Shown: piece after piece, positions 1-6,607 of the stretch | Position numbering within the stretch: position 1 is the first letter of the stretch | Layout of the letters: each line of letters starts with the position of its first letter | DNA from: SLJN01 sp964505385 | GTDB taxonomy: Bacteria > Bacteroidota > Rhodothermia > Balneolales > Natronogracilivirgulaceae | Assembly (NCBI GenBank): GCA_964505385.1 | Contig: CAZDIA010000079.1 | Coordinates: 1-9,074 of the forward strand | DNA length: 9,074 nt | Direction: 5' to 3' | Made by a program: the position numbers and the translations under genes | Notes under the pieces: model-generated | Databases searched by the model: none | Told to the model about the DNA's origin: nothing | The model's input: only the letters and a program-made list of their open reading frames with translations

Positions 1-1
1 T

Positions 2-55
2 ACACCTGTAACTAACAATCAACAATCACCGGTCAAGCTAATTCAGGGATCAACA
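2..55. repeat. Left copy of 54-bp perfect terminal inverted repeat
   Basis: These 54 bases are identical to the reverse complement of 9021-9074, with no mismatch. The match stops at base 56 (G here, A in the other copy). The repeat contains the low-complexity unit AACAATC twice in tandem. It is non-coding here, lying upstream of the first gene. No transposase or integrase lies between the copies, so an inverted duplication made during assembly or amplification is at least as likely as a biological repeat. Confidence 0.95.
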
Positions 56-88
56 GCACAGTACCCAGAACCCAGTGCCCAGTACCTT
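56..88. repeat. Short imperfect tandem repeat with CCCAG core
   Basis: The segment contains three closely spaced CCCAG units (within ACCCAG, ACCCAG and GCCCAG), bounded by the word AGTACC on the left and again on the right. The period is about 7-8 bases. It sits directly next to the 54-bp repeat in the non-coding leader before the first gene. No function can be read from it; it looks like intergenic low-complexity repeat. Confidence 0.6.
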
Positions 89-117
89 AAATGATATAAT
101 CACAAATTTAAAGTACC

Positions 118-157
118 ATCTGCTACTCTAATCTATTAATTTGATCAGCAGATTTTT
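118..157 (+). terminator. Possible weak terminator hairpin
   Basis: ATCTGCT at 118-124 pairs perfectly with AGCAGAT at 147-153, followed at once by a run of T. The loop is 22 nt and AT-rich and the stem is only 7 bp, so this is a weak candidate. It could end transcription of a gene lying to the left of the window, or be chance in AT-rich DNA. Confidence 0.3.
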
Positions 158-220
158 CCGTGAGTTACAATCTTGCGATGAAACGTAATTTAAAACAATC
201 ATAAATTAATTTAATGCATT

Positions 221-1222
221 ATGCTAAACATTATTCAGGCAGGTGCCGGTCCGCTTGGGCTTGGCGTAAGTAAATTTATATTGCAACGCAGGCAAAAGGG
301 ATTAAACCTGGTAGGTGTGGTTGATCTCAATCCCGAATTAGAAGGCAAGGATATCGGAGAGCTATCCGGAGAAGAAGAGTGTGGAGTTACGGTATCTGTC
401 TCGTTGGATGAAGCGATCGATAAATCCAGGCAAAAACCTTCTGTGGCGGTGGTTACCACCGTATCTTCCGCGAAAAAAATCATCCCGACTATCGAAGAGC
501 TTGCAGAGCGCAAACTGGATATCGTTACTACATGTGAAGAACTATCATATCCGTGGCAACAGCATCCGGATGAAGCTGAGAAAATTGACAAAATATGCCG
601 CAATAACGGAGTTACCTGTCTTGCAACCGGCGTAAACCCCGGGTTTTTGATGGATTATTTTCCCTCGGTAATAACATCAATCTGCCAGCGGGTTGATCAC
701 ATCGAAGTTCAAAGATTCCAGGATGCATCCGTCCGCCGGGTTCCGTTTCAAAAGAAAATAGGTGCCGGGCTTACTCATGAAGAATTTGAAGAAGCCAAAA
801 AACGCGGCGTTTTGCGTCATGTTGGTCTTCCTGAATCTGTGGATATGATCGCAGCCGCAATGAGAGTTGAGCTGGATGATAACAGTGAAACCCTGGATAA
901 AGTACTCGCAAAAGAACGTGTGAACAGTGGATACAAACTTATTAACGAGGGAATGCCAAGCGGAGTGGAACAAGTAGCTACCGGCTCTGTGGAATCCGAG
1001 GAGCGCATTCGACTTGTTTTTCGTGCAGCCATAGGTGAGGGTGAATCATACGATAAGGTGGTGGTTCGGGGTGAGCCTAATCTTGAATCTGTTTTTCATG
1101 GTGGCGTAAATGGTGATGTGGCAACATCGGCAATTACCGTGAACGCGCTTGGTTCAGTTTACCGAACCGAATCGGGATTAAAAACCATGCTGGATATTCC
1201 TGTACCCTCTTATTTTGAGTAA
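221..1222 (+). CDS. DapB-like dehydrogenase, 2,4-diaminopentanoate dehydrogenase type
   Basis: This 333-aa cytosolic NAD(P)-dependent oxidoreductase resembles the dihydrodipicolinate-reductase-like family that includes 2,4-diaminopentanoate dehydrogenase (Ord) of ornithine fermentation. The N-terminus has a Rossmann fingerprint GAGPLG (residues 8-13), and acidic Asp35 at the end of the second strand favours NAD over NADP. The family signature TTCEELSYPW is at 103-112, ATGVNPGFLMDY at 135-146, and the C-terminal domain ends with GGVNGDVATSAITVNAL (294-310) and a GLKTMLDIPVP tail. Length is typical of the family. The start is the ATG at 221, just before the nucleotide-binding strand; no Shine-Dalgarno is visible. 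The real substrate is unknown: an amino or diamino acid is inferred from family and from the CoA-transferase next door. It is not the biosynthetic DapB, which is shorter and has a different C-terminal half. Confidence 0.85.
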   Translation: MLNIIQAGAGPLGLGVSKFILQRRQKGLNLVGVVDLNPELEGKDIGELSGEEECGVTVSVSLDEAIDKSRQKPSVAVVTTVSSAKKIIPTIEELAERKLDIVTTCEELSYPWQQHPDEAEKIDKICRNNGVTCLATGVNPGFLMDYFPSVITSICQRVDHIEVQRFQDASVRRVPFQKKIGAGLTHEEFEEAKKRGVLRHVGLPESVDMIAAAMRVELDDNSETLDKVLAKERVNSGYKLINEGMPSGVEQVATGSVESEERIRLVFRAAIGEGESYDKVVVRGEPNLESVFHGGVNGDVATSAITVNALGSVYRTESGLKTMLDIPVPSYFE

Positions 1223-1230
1223 AATTCCGA

Positions 1231-1306
1231 GGCCAGCCACAGGTTTTTTGATTATATATTGTAAACATCAGAGTTTTTCAGATTGAACTGTGGCTGGTCT
1301 GCTTTT
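1231..1306 (+). terminator. Hairpin between dehydrogenase and CoA-transferase genes
   Basis: GGCCAGCCACAG (1231-1242) pairs with CTGTGGCTGGTC (1288-1299) over 12 bp with one G-U pair. A T-rich stretch follows (TGCTTTTTA). The stem begins 8 nt after the upstream stop codon, as a terminator would, but the loop of 45 nt is unusually long. It may be a terminator, or an RNA element in the leader of the CoA-transferase gene. Confidence 0.45.
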
Positions 1307-1421
1307 TACTCCACTCTGTTACAGCTCATGGCTTTGCCGGCAGTAAAAAATACTCCGGATGTTCACATTCTTATTATATTTTCAGCCTGGATCAGGTTAA
1401 CATCAAGAAAAAAGTATCATT

Positions 1422-2693
1422 ATGAAATATTGTACAGCAGAAGAGGCAGTTCAAAATATCAAATCGGGCAGCCGCATTTACATCCACAGTGTCGCTGCGG
1501 CTCCGGCTCATCTCATAAATGCACTGATCAAGCGCCACAATGAACTGGAAAATATTGAGATCGTTCATCTACACACCGAAGGAGACGCGCCCTATACAAA
1601 CCCTGAATATGCAGATACCTTTTTTACACGATCCTTATTTGTCGGGAAAAATGTTCGAAAGGCGGTAAACGAAGGGCGCGGCGATTATCTTCCGGTATTT
1701 CTCAGTGAAGTTCCCCTAATGTTTCGTAAGAAAATTTTGCCTTTGAATGTCGCGCTTCTGCAGGTTTCCCCTCCGGATAAACACGGCTACTGCTCTCTCG
1801 GAACCTCGGTAGACGTATCCCGGGCAGCTTTTGAATCTGCCGAAATCGTGATAGCTCAGGTAAACAATAAGATGCCCCGTTCACTGGGCGACGGCATTAT
1901 CCATCAAAGCCGAATAAACTACATGGTCGAAAAGGATGCTGAGCTTCCCTCGATCCCGATTCCGGAATCTTCCGAAACCGTCCAAAAAATAGGCTCTAAT
2001 GTAGCCAGCCTGATAGAAGACGGAGCCACACTGCAACTTGGAATTGGCGCCATACCGAATGCGGTTCTTAAATCGCTCAGTAATCATAAAGACCTTGGAA
2101 TCCACACGGAAATGTTCTCCGACGGGGTTGTGGAATTGTTTAAGAAAGGTGCAATCAGCGGAAATAAAAAAAATACCCATCCCGGAAAAATTGTGGGCGG
2201 CTTTGTTCTTGGCTCCCGAAAACTTTATGATTTTATTGATGATAATCCATCAGTTGCCATGCTGGATATCCAATACATCAACGACACCTCAGTCATTCGG
2301 CGCAACCCGAAAGTTACGGCGATAAACAGCGCAATTGAAGTTGATCTGACCGGTCAGGTATGCGCTGATTCGATAGGCACATTTCAATATTCAGGAGTCG
2401 GAGGTCAAATGGATTTCATCAGAGGGGCGTCTTTATCGGAAGGCGGGAAACCGATCATCGCGTTGCCCTCTGCTACGAGTAAAGGTGTTTCAAGGATAAC
2501 TCCGTATTTAAATCAAGGTGCCGGCGTAGTGAGCACAAGACCACATATTCATTATGTGATCACCGAGTACGGAATCGCAAATCTTTACGGAAAAACATTG
2601 GGTGAACGAGCCAAAGCCTTAACTGAGATTGCTCATCCGGATCACCGCCCTGAACTGGAGAAAGCGACCCGGGAGCGTTTTGGAAAAAATTAA
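1422..2693 (+). CDS. Acetyl-CoA hydrolase/transferase family CoA-transferase (AbfT/Cat2-like)
   Basis: This 423-aa enzyme belongs to the family of 4-hydroxybutyrate CoA-transferase, succinyl-CoA:acetate transferase and acetyl-CoA hydrolase. These enzymes move CoA between short acids through a glutamyl-CoA thioester. Visible marks are VSPPDKHGYCSLGTSVD (115-131), LGIGAIPNAVL (206-216), the HTEMFSDG segment (228-235), whose Glu230 matches the catalytic glutamate position of this family, SGVGGQMDFIRGA (324-336), and VITEYGIANLYGKTLGERA (379-397). Length is close to the usual 430 aa and nothing is missing. The start at 1422 precedes the first typical helix; upstream is A-rich (AAGAAAAAAG) without a true Shine-Dalgarno. 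Donor and acceptor acids cannot be told from sequence. A cytosolic role in fermentation or degradation of amino acids, acetate or butyrate-type acids is inferred, supported weakly by the dehydrogenase gene upstream. Confidence 0.9.
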   Translation: MKYCTAEEAVQNIKSGSRIYIHSVAAAPAHLINALIKRHNELENIEIVHLHTEGDAPYTNPEYADTFFTRSLFVGKNVRKAVNEGRGDYLPVFLSEVPLMFRKKILPLNVALLQVSPPDKHGYCSLGTSVDVSRAAFESAEIVIAQVNNKMPRSLGDGIIHQSRINYMVEKDAELPSIPIPESSETVQKIGSNVASLIEDGATLQLGIGAIPNAVLKSLSNHKDLGIHTEMFSDGVVELFKKGAISGNKKNTHPGKIVGGFVLGSRKLYDFIDDNPSVAMLDIQYINDTSVIRRNPKVTAINSAIEVDLTGQVCADSIGTFQYSGVGGQMDFIRGASLSEGGKPIIALPSATSKGVSRITPYLNQGAGVVSTRPHIHYVITEYGIANLYGKTLGERAKALTEIAHPDHRPELEKATRERFGKN

Positions 2694-2752
2694 GAGATTC
2701 TTGCTTTTGGTGTTGCATTTACTCTGAAACTTTAATTAATTACACCTGTCAT

Positions 2753-2766
2753 ACTAACTGTTTAGT
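2753..2766. promoter_or_regulatory. Candidate BlaI-type operator
   Basis: ACTAA-CTGT-TTAGT is a 14-bp palindrome with 5-bp perfect arms, 20 nt before the repressor gene's start codon. BlaI/MecI dimers bind short palindromes of similar build near their own promoters, so autorepression is plausible. A loose promoter, TTGCAT (2713-2718) and TAATTA (2737-2742) with an 18-bp spacer, would place the operator just past the transcription start. The palindrome is short and no second copy was seen in the window. Confidence 0.35.
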
Positions 2767-2786
2767 GAAATAAAAGGAAAAACACC

Positions 2787-3161
2787 ATGCGCAAATCTAT
2801 ATCACCTCTTGGAGATACCGAACTTGAAATCCTGCATCATGTTTGGGAATTAGGTGAAGCGACTGTAGCAGACGTCCAGGAACGAATTATGCAGGAACGA
2901 AAAGTGGCTTATACTACGGTGATGACAATCATGCGTAACCTGAACAAAAAGGGGTACCTCGACTTTGAGAAAAAAGGAGTCACTTACCATTACAAACCGG
3001 CTAAATCAGCTGATGCTGTTAAGCAAAATCTGGTTTCAACTTTCGTAAACAAGGTTTTTAAAGGCAATGCCGGAGCTCTCGTACAAAACCTTGTTGAAGC
3101 TGAAGAGATCAGCAGCGAAGAGCGAAAACAGATTGAAGAAGTCATCCGCAAAATGAAATAA
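2787..3161 (+). CDS. BlaI/MecI/CopY-family transcriptional repressor
   Basis: This 124-aa winged-helix repressor has the usual BlaI length. The N-terminal helix-turn-helix is clear: LGDTELEILHHVWELGEATV (8-27), then VQERI and the recognition helix segment AYTTVMTIMRNLNKKGYL (41-58). The wing follows at 59-71 (FEKKGVTYHYKPA). The remaining C-terminal helices (about 78-124) are the dimerisation region, where BlaI proteins are cut by their partner protease. A purine-rich AAAAGGAAAA lies about 7 nt before the ATG and serves as a good ribosome binding site, one of the few in the window. It lies 18 nt upstream of the M56 peptidase gene, the classic repressor-sensor pairing, so the two are probably one operon. 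Its targets are unknown: no beta-lactamase gene lies in the window, and its own promoter is the likeliest target. Confidence 0.93.
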   Translation: MRKSISPLGDTELEILHHVWELGEATVADVQERIMQERKVAYTTVMTIMRNLNKKGYLDFEKKGVTYHYKPAKSADAVKQNLVSTFVNKVFKGNAGALVQNLVEAEEISSEERKQIEEVIRKMK

Positions 3162-3179
3162 TAATCCAACCCTGTTGCC

Positions 3180-4799
3180 ATGAGATTGCTGGAACAGATT
3201 GGATACTACGGATTACACACACTTGCGACACCGCTGCTTTGGTGGACCGTAACCATAGTTGCGGTGTTGCTTTATTTCAAGCTGGTTCCTGTGAGGCGGC
3301 CGAGGATCAGGTATTATGTTATTTTCGGAGTGCTTTTCTCCCTGCCCGTGGGAACACTCTTGAGCTTTATGCCTTCCGGTATATACACCTCCATCCCTGC
3401 CCCGGAAACGATGACCTGGATAGTAGCTCCGGAAATCACAATACGGGAAACCGATGGTTCTGCCTCATCTTTGCACTCTTTCGCCGCTTTCTGGTCAGGT
3501 ATCATCTTAACCGGATGTTTGTCTGTCATCCTTTTCGGGATATACCGTTTGATTTTAAATACTCTTAGCCTGCGAAAGCTGCAACAAAACGCCCTGCCTT
3601 TACATAACACACGCATCTCATCTCTGTTAAATAAGCTCCAGAGCGAATTGCGTGTGACCCGGCCAGTGCAGCTGATGACGCGATCCGACCTGACATCCCC
3701 GGTATCTTTCGGTTGGAAATACCCGGTAATCATCCTTCCTGAAAACTGCAAGCATTCAGAAATTTCTACTTTAAAACCGGTTCTGCTGCATGAATTGCAT
3801 CACATTAAAAACTGTGATTACTTAGTGTCGGTTTTAACTGAGATTCTCATTGCATTCACTGCTTTTCATCCCGGCGCCCGGATGATGCGTAAAGAGTTAT
3901 ATCGCTATCAGGAAATGCACTGTGATGTTCAGGTGCTTGGATGTCGCCAATGCTCTTCTGCCGAATATGCTGAAATCCTGCTATCATTCTCCGGTTTAAA
4001 CAATAACTCTGATCATAGTCTGGCGTGTTCGATGGCACGATCCGGATCTCAGATTCGTGAAAGGATTTTGCTGATGTGTCAATATCCTGAATCCGAAAAA
4101 TCAAACCGCTCTTTACCTGCGAGGGCTGCACCGGCACTTGCTTTTACACTCTTTATGGGTGCTACAATGATAACCTCCTGCGACCTGAACCCATCAGAAC
4201 TTGATGAGCACCCGGGATTTTTTAGCTCATCAGATACCCGTGCCGAACCCCGGTTATTAGATGGTATTGATAATCTTTTAACATCAATCGAAGTCAACCC
4301 TGAAAATATTGAAGGTGATAAGATTAATGTTGAAGTAGCCGTGAATGCGTCCGGAGAAGTTCGCGATACTTACGTTATCGAAAGTATGGGAGAAGAGTTT
4401 GATCAGGCTTTTATCTCGGCGATTGAGGAGGCAGACTGGCAACCGGCCCGGCGAAACTACGAACGGGTTCAAGGGCGCACCACTATTGCAGTTGCTTTTA
4501 ATTCGGATTTAAATAGTTCGGACCCTGAACCTGCCGGCGGGATTCAATCCATATATGAGGAACTTGAGTATCCTGAGACCGCCAGGCAAGCCGGAATTGA
4601 AGGACAGGTAGTTATTCAGTTTACAGTGGATGAAAACGGAGCTGTTCACGATGAGCAAATACTTCAAAATATAGGCGGAGGAACCGCTGAGGCAGCCATT
4701 GAAGCGATTAACACTGTAGAATGGAATCCCGGATATCGAAATGGTGTTCCGATCAGCACCACATTTCAAGTTCCAATACGATTTTCCTTAGCAGAGTAA
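3180..4799 (+). CDS. M56-family (BlaR1-like) membrane metallopeptidase with two TonB-like C-terminal domains
   Basis: This 539-aa inner-membrane sensor-protease probably cleaves or inactivates the BlaI-type repressor encoded just upstream. Predicted membrane segments are near 14-34, 44-64, 103-126 and 315-333. The zinc motif HELHH is at 204-208 (His204, Glu205, His208), with a third ligand Glu245 in YQEMHCD. These are the M56 landmarks. Instead of a penicillin-binding domain, the part after the last membrane segment carries two repeats of the TonB C-terminal fold. One is degenerate (about 381-440, KINVEVAVNASGEV). The second is canonical (about 456-537, with YPETARQAGIEGQVVIQFTV and a final FQVPIRF). 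Residues 331-334 (ITSC) resemble a lipobox directly after the fourth membrane segment. No Shine-Dalgarno is visible; the ATG at 3180 is chosen because it leads straight into the first membrane helix. The sensed signal is unknown. Confidence 0.88.
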   Translation: MRLLEQIGYYGLHTLATPLLWWTVTIVAVLLYFKLVPVRRPRIRYYVIFGVLFSLPVGTLLSFMPSGIYTSIPAPETMTWIVAPEITIRETDGSASSLHSFAAFWSGIILTGCLSVILFGIYRLILNTLSLRKLQQNALPLHNTRISSLLNKLQSELRVTRPVQLMTRSDLTSPVSFGWKYPVIILPENCKHSEISTLKPVLLHELHHIKNCDYLVSVLTEILIAFTAFHPGARMMRKELYRYQEMHCDVQVLGCRQCSSAEYAEILLSFSGLNNNSDHSLACSMARSGSQIRERILLMCQYPESEKSNRSLPARAAPALAFTLFMGATMITSCDLNPSELDEHPGFFSSSDTRAEPRLLDGIDNLLTSIEVNPENIEGDKINVEVAVNASGEVRDTYVIESMGEEFDQAFISAIEEADWQPARRNYERVQGRTTIAVAFNSDLNSSDPEPAGGIQSIYEELEYPETARQAGIEGQVVIQFTVDENGAVHDEQILQNIGGGTAEAAIEAINTVEWNPGYRNGVPISTTFQVPIRFSLAE

Positions 4800-4868
4800 T
4801 AGCCCTACTTTTAGTTGTGATCATGATGGATCCGCTGAAACACGGTTTTAAAACAATTATCAACACTG

Positions 4869-5576
4869 GTGGAACAATTAAAAAAACAAACCTCCGGTAG
4901 TATGGGCAAGGTAGCCGCGTGGGGCGTTCATGTTTTTACGGCAACCGGTATTCTGTTCGCATTTCTTGCATTACTTGCAATCTGGAACGATCAACCTCAT
5001 GTGGCACTGTGGCTGCTGGCAGCATCAGTAGTTGTAGATTCTGTTGACGGAACACTTGCCAGACTTGTAGATGTAAAACGCCACACTCCTTATTTCGACG
5101 GCGCTACGCTCGATAACCTGATCGACTACATCACCTGGACTTTTCTTCCCTTGTTCTGGGCGTATGTCTTCCTGGATACACACCTGGTCGCCTGCATCTT
5201 CGCAGCGATGGCCAGCAGCCTTGGTTTCAGCCGGCTTGATGCAAAAACCGATGACCACTATTTCCTTGGCTTTCCTTCTTACTGGAATTTCCTCATTCTT
5301 TATCTGTACCTTTTTAATGCTGATCCCGCCTGGTCAACAGTTATCATAACTTTTGCCGGAATTATGGTATTCATTCCCCTGAAGTGGCTCTATCCTTCAC
5401 GAACTCCGGTTTTAAAACGGACTACTCTTGCATTATCCGGTATCTATGTGGTATTTGTAGCATACATGCTGATTCAACTCCAGGATACTCCGAACTGGAT
5501 TTTGATCGTATCCCTGTTTTATCCGATATATTATGTAGTCGTATCCCTCTACTACGGAAATATTAAAAATGCATAG
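4869..5576 (+). CDS. pcs: CDP-alcohol phosphatidyltransferase, likely phosphatidylcholine synthase
   Basis: This 235-aa integral membrane enzyme probably joins CDP-diacylglycerol and choline to give phosphatidylcholine and CMP (the bacterial Pcs route). The CDP-alcohol phosphotransferase signature is complete: Asp57, Asp60-Gly61, Ala64-Arg65, then Gly78, Asp82 and Asp86. The 12-residue spacing between Arg65 and Gly78 and the segments HVFTATG (21-27), DGATLDNLIDYITW (77-90) and DDHYFLGFPSYWN (128-140) resemble rhizobial Pcs rather than PgsA or PssA. About eight hydrophobic helices cover the rest, and length is near that of known Pcs. The start is uncertain: GTG at 4869 gives an 11-residue polar leader, while ATG at 4902 (residue 12) would also keep the whole domain. 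Neither has a clear ribosome binding site. It lies 69 nt after the M56 gene with no visible terminator between them, so cotranscription is possible. Confidence 0.82.
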   Translation: MEQLKKQTSGSMGKVAAWGVHVFTATGILFAFLALLAIWNDQPHVALWLLAASVVVDSVDGTLARLVDVKRHTPYFDGATLDNLIDYITWTFLPLFWAYVFLDTHLVACIFAAMASSLGFSRLDAKTDDHYFLGFPSYWNFLILYLYLFNADPAWSTVIITFAGIMVFIPLKWLYPSRTPVLKRTTLALSGIYVVFVAYMLIQLQDTPNWILIVSLFYPIYYVVVSLYYGNIKNA

Positions 5577-5579
5577 CGA

Positions 5580-5602
5580 GCCGGAAAGCCGGCCAATTGT
5601 TT
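5580..5602 (+). terminator. Short GC hairpin after the phosphatidylcholine synthase gene
   Basis: GCCGG (5580-5584) and CCGGC (5589-5593) form a perfect 5-bp GC stem with an AAAG tetraloop, 4 nt after the stop codon. The following CAATTGTTTG is only mildly T-rich, so this is a weak terminator candidate. Confidence 0.35.
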
Positions 5603-5714
5603 GTCGAACCTTTTATTGCTTGTGATTTAATAATTAATGAATATTCACTGTAGAACTAACGCTAATAAAACACTAATTACAGCAACACTTTAGCACACTC
5701 CGGATGACACAAGT

Positions 5715-6563
5715 ATGCGTTTAGGAATCGTAGCACCTGCTGAGCTTCAGAAATTCTGGGAACAACACATCAGAACTTTTCATAGTGTGAAAGAAGTTGA
5801 AATGGTGACCCGCACCGAAGCATTAACCGATGTGGATGCCTGCCTGTTCGCACCTAAAAGTCAAGATCCGGTCGAAGAAGCGCTTCAGGTTCTAAAGCAC
5901 TCCATCCATTTATTCTGGGTATTACCCCTGCCCGACTCGGTAAATACCGCCAATAGATTTATCTCAATTTCTGAGGAATCCGGCGTTTCTGTTCAGTTTT
6001 TGTGCTGGCCGATCTATCATCCTGCAATGCTTCGCATGATGCAGCATATACCTCGAGCTGCGATGATCGATATATGCAGAGAAATCCCCCATCACGATTG
6101 CATAAAAAGCGGCCTCACCTCCGACCGGCTTTTCAGGGATGAAATTGCGTATTGCAGTTTCTGGATCAATCACACTATGTATGATCTCCGTTACTCAGCC
6201 CAACCCGAAGACGGGCGTCTTGCGGTTTTTCTTGATCTTGATCTGCAATTCGTAAACGGAGCCCGCGCGTCAATCCGGATAGATACAACTTCAGATTCTC
6301 ACACTTACCGGCGAATTGCATCAAACAGGAATATTACATTGCGCCATGACATCGAAACAAATACTATCGTACGAGCTGAGACCGGCAACCGGCAAGATAT
6401 ACATTTTGAGCGTGAGCAACTCCCACAGCACACTTCTGCGCGGCAGGCATTAATCTCTTTTTTCCGCTCTATCTCCCAACCGGCTTTCCGAAATTTTAAT
6501 CCTCATGAATTAAAAAGATTTTGCAGTATAATTGAAGCACTTGAAAGAAAAAGGGAGCGTTAA
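5715..6563 (+). CDS. Degenerate Gfo/Idh/MocA-like protein, probably non-catalytic
   Basis: This 282-aa protein has the outline of the Gfo/Idh/MocA oxidoreductase family but lacks its key motifs. The N-terminal strand reads RLGIVAPAELQKFW where a GxGxxG nucleotide loop would be expected. DVDACLFAPKSQDPVEEALQ (39-58) matches the usual 'cannot-know-but-ATP-like' strand and helix where family members have IATP. The position of the catalytic EKP motif is held by WVLPLP (68-73). SEESGVSVQFLCWPIYHPAM (86-105) matches the strand after the family's nucleotide domain. The C-terminal half begins with RDEIAYCSFWI and continues as a predicted beta-sheet domain. No signal peptide or membrane segment is seen. 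The likely partner is the FKBP lipoprotein gene 44 nt downstream. Fold assignment is inferred by pattern only; a binding or regulatory role for a sugar-like ligand is speculation. Confidence 0.6.
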   Translation: MRLGIVAPAELQKFWEQHIRTFHSVKEVEMVTRTEALTDVDACLFAPKSQDPVEEALQVLKHSIHLFWVLPLPDSVNTANRFISISEESGVSVQFLCWPIYHPAMLRMMQHIPRAAMIDICREIPHHDCIKSGLTSDRLFRDEIAYCSFWINHTMYDLRYSAQPEDGRLAVFLDLDLQFVNGARASIRIDTTSDSHTYRRIASNRNITLRHDIETNTIVRAETGNRQDIHFEREQLPQHTSARQALISFFRSISQPAFRNFNPHELKRFCSIIEALERKRER

Positions 6564-6607
6564 TAAGCGTAATCTTGAATCTAACCACACAAATCGAATT
6601 TGGATAA

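Noticed and set aside
235..603. Minus-strand open frame of 122 codons
   Set aside because: It is antisense to the dehydrogenase gene, serine- and threonine-rich as shadow frames often are, and has no family resemblance.
1283..1543. Plus-strand open frame of 86 codons before the CoA-transferase
   Set aside because: It overlaps the true start of the CoA-transferase in another frame and shows no conserved pattern.
2741..2757. Third copy of the end repeat (TACACCTGT followed by ACTAAC)
   Set aside because: Only about nine contiguous bases agree with the repeat start, which is not enough to call a copy.
3314..3751. Minus-strand open frame of 145 codons
   Set aside because: It lies wholly inside the M56 gene, has no recognisable motif and is a shadow of that reading frame.
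5601..5634. Promoter TTGTCG / TTTAAT before the Gfo/Idh-like gene
   Set aside because: Both boxes are weak, the spacer is 19 bases, and AT-rich gaps give such matches by chance.
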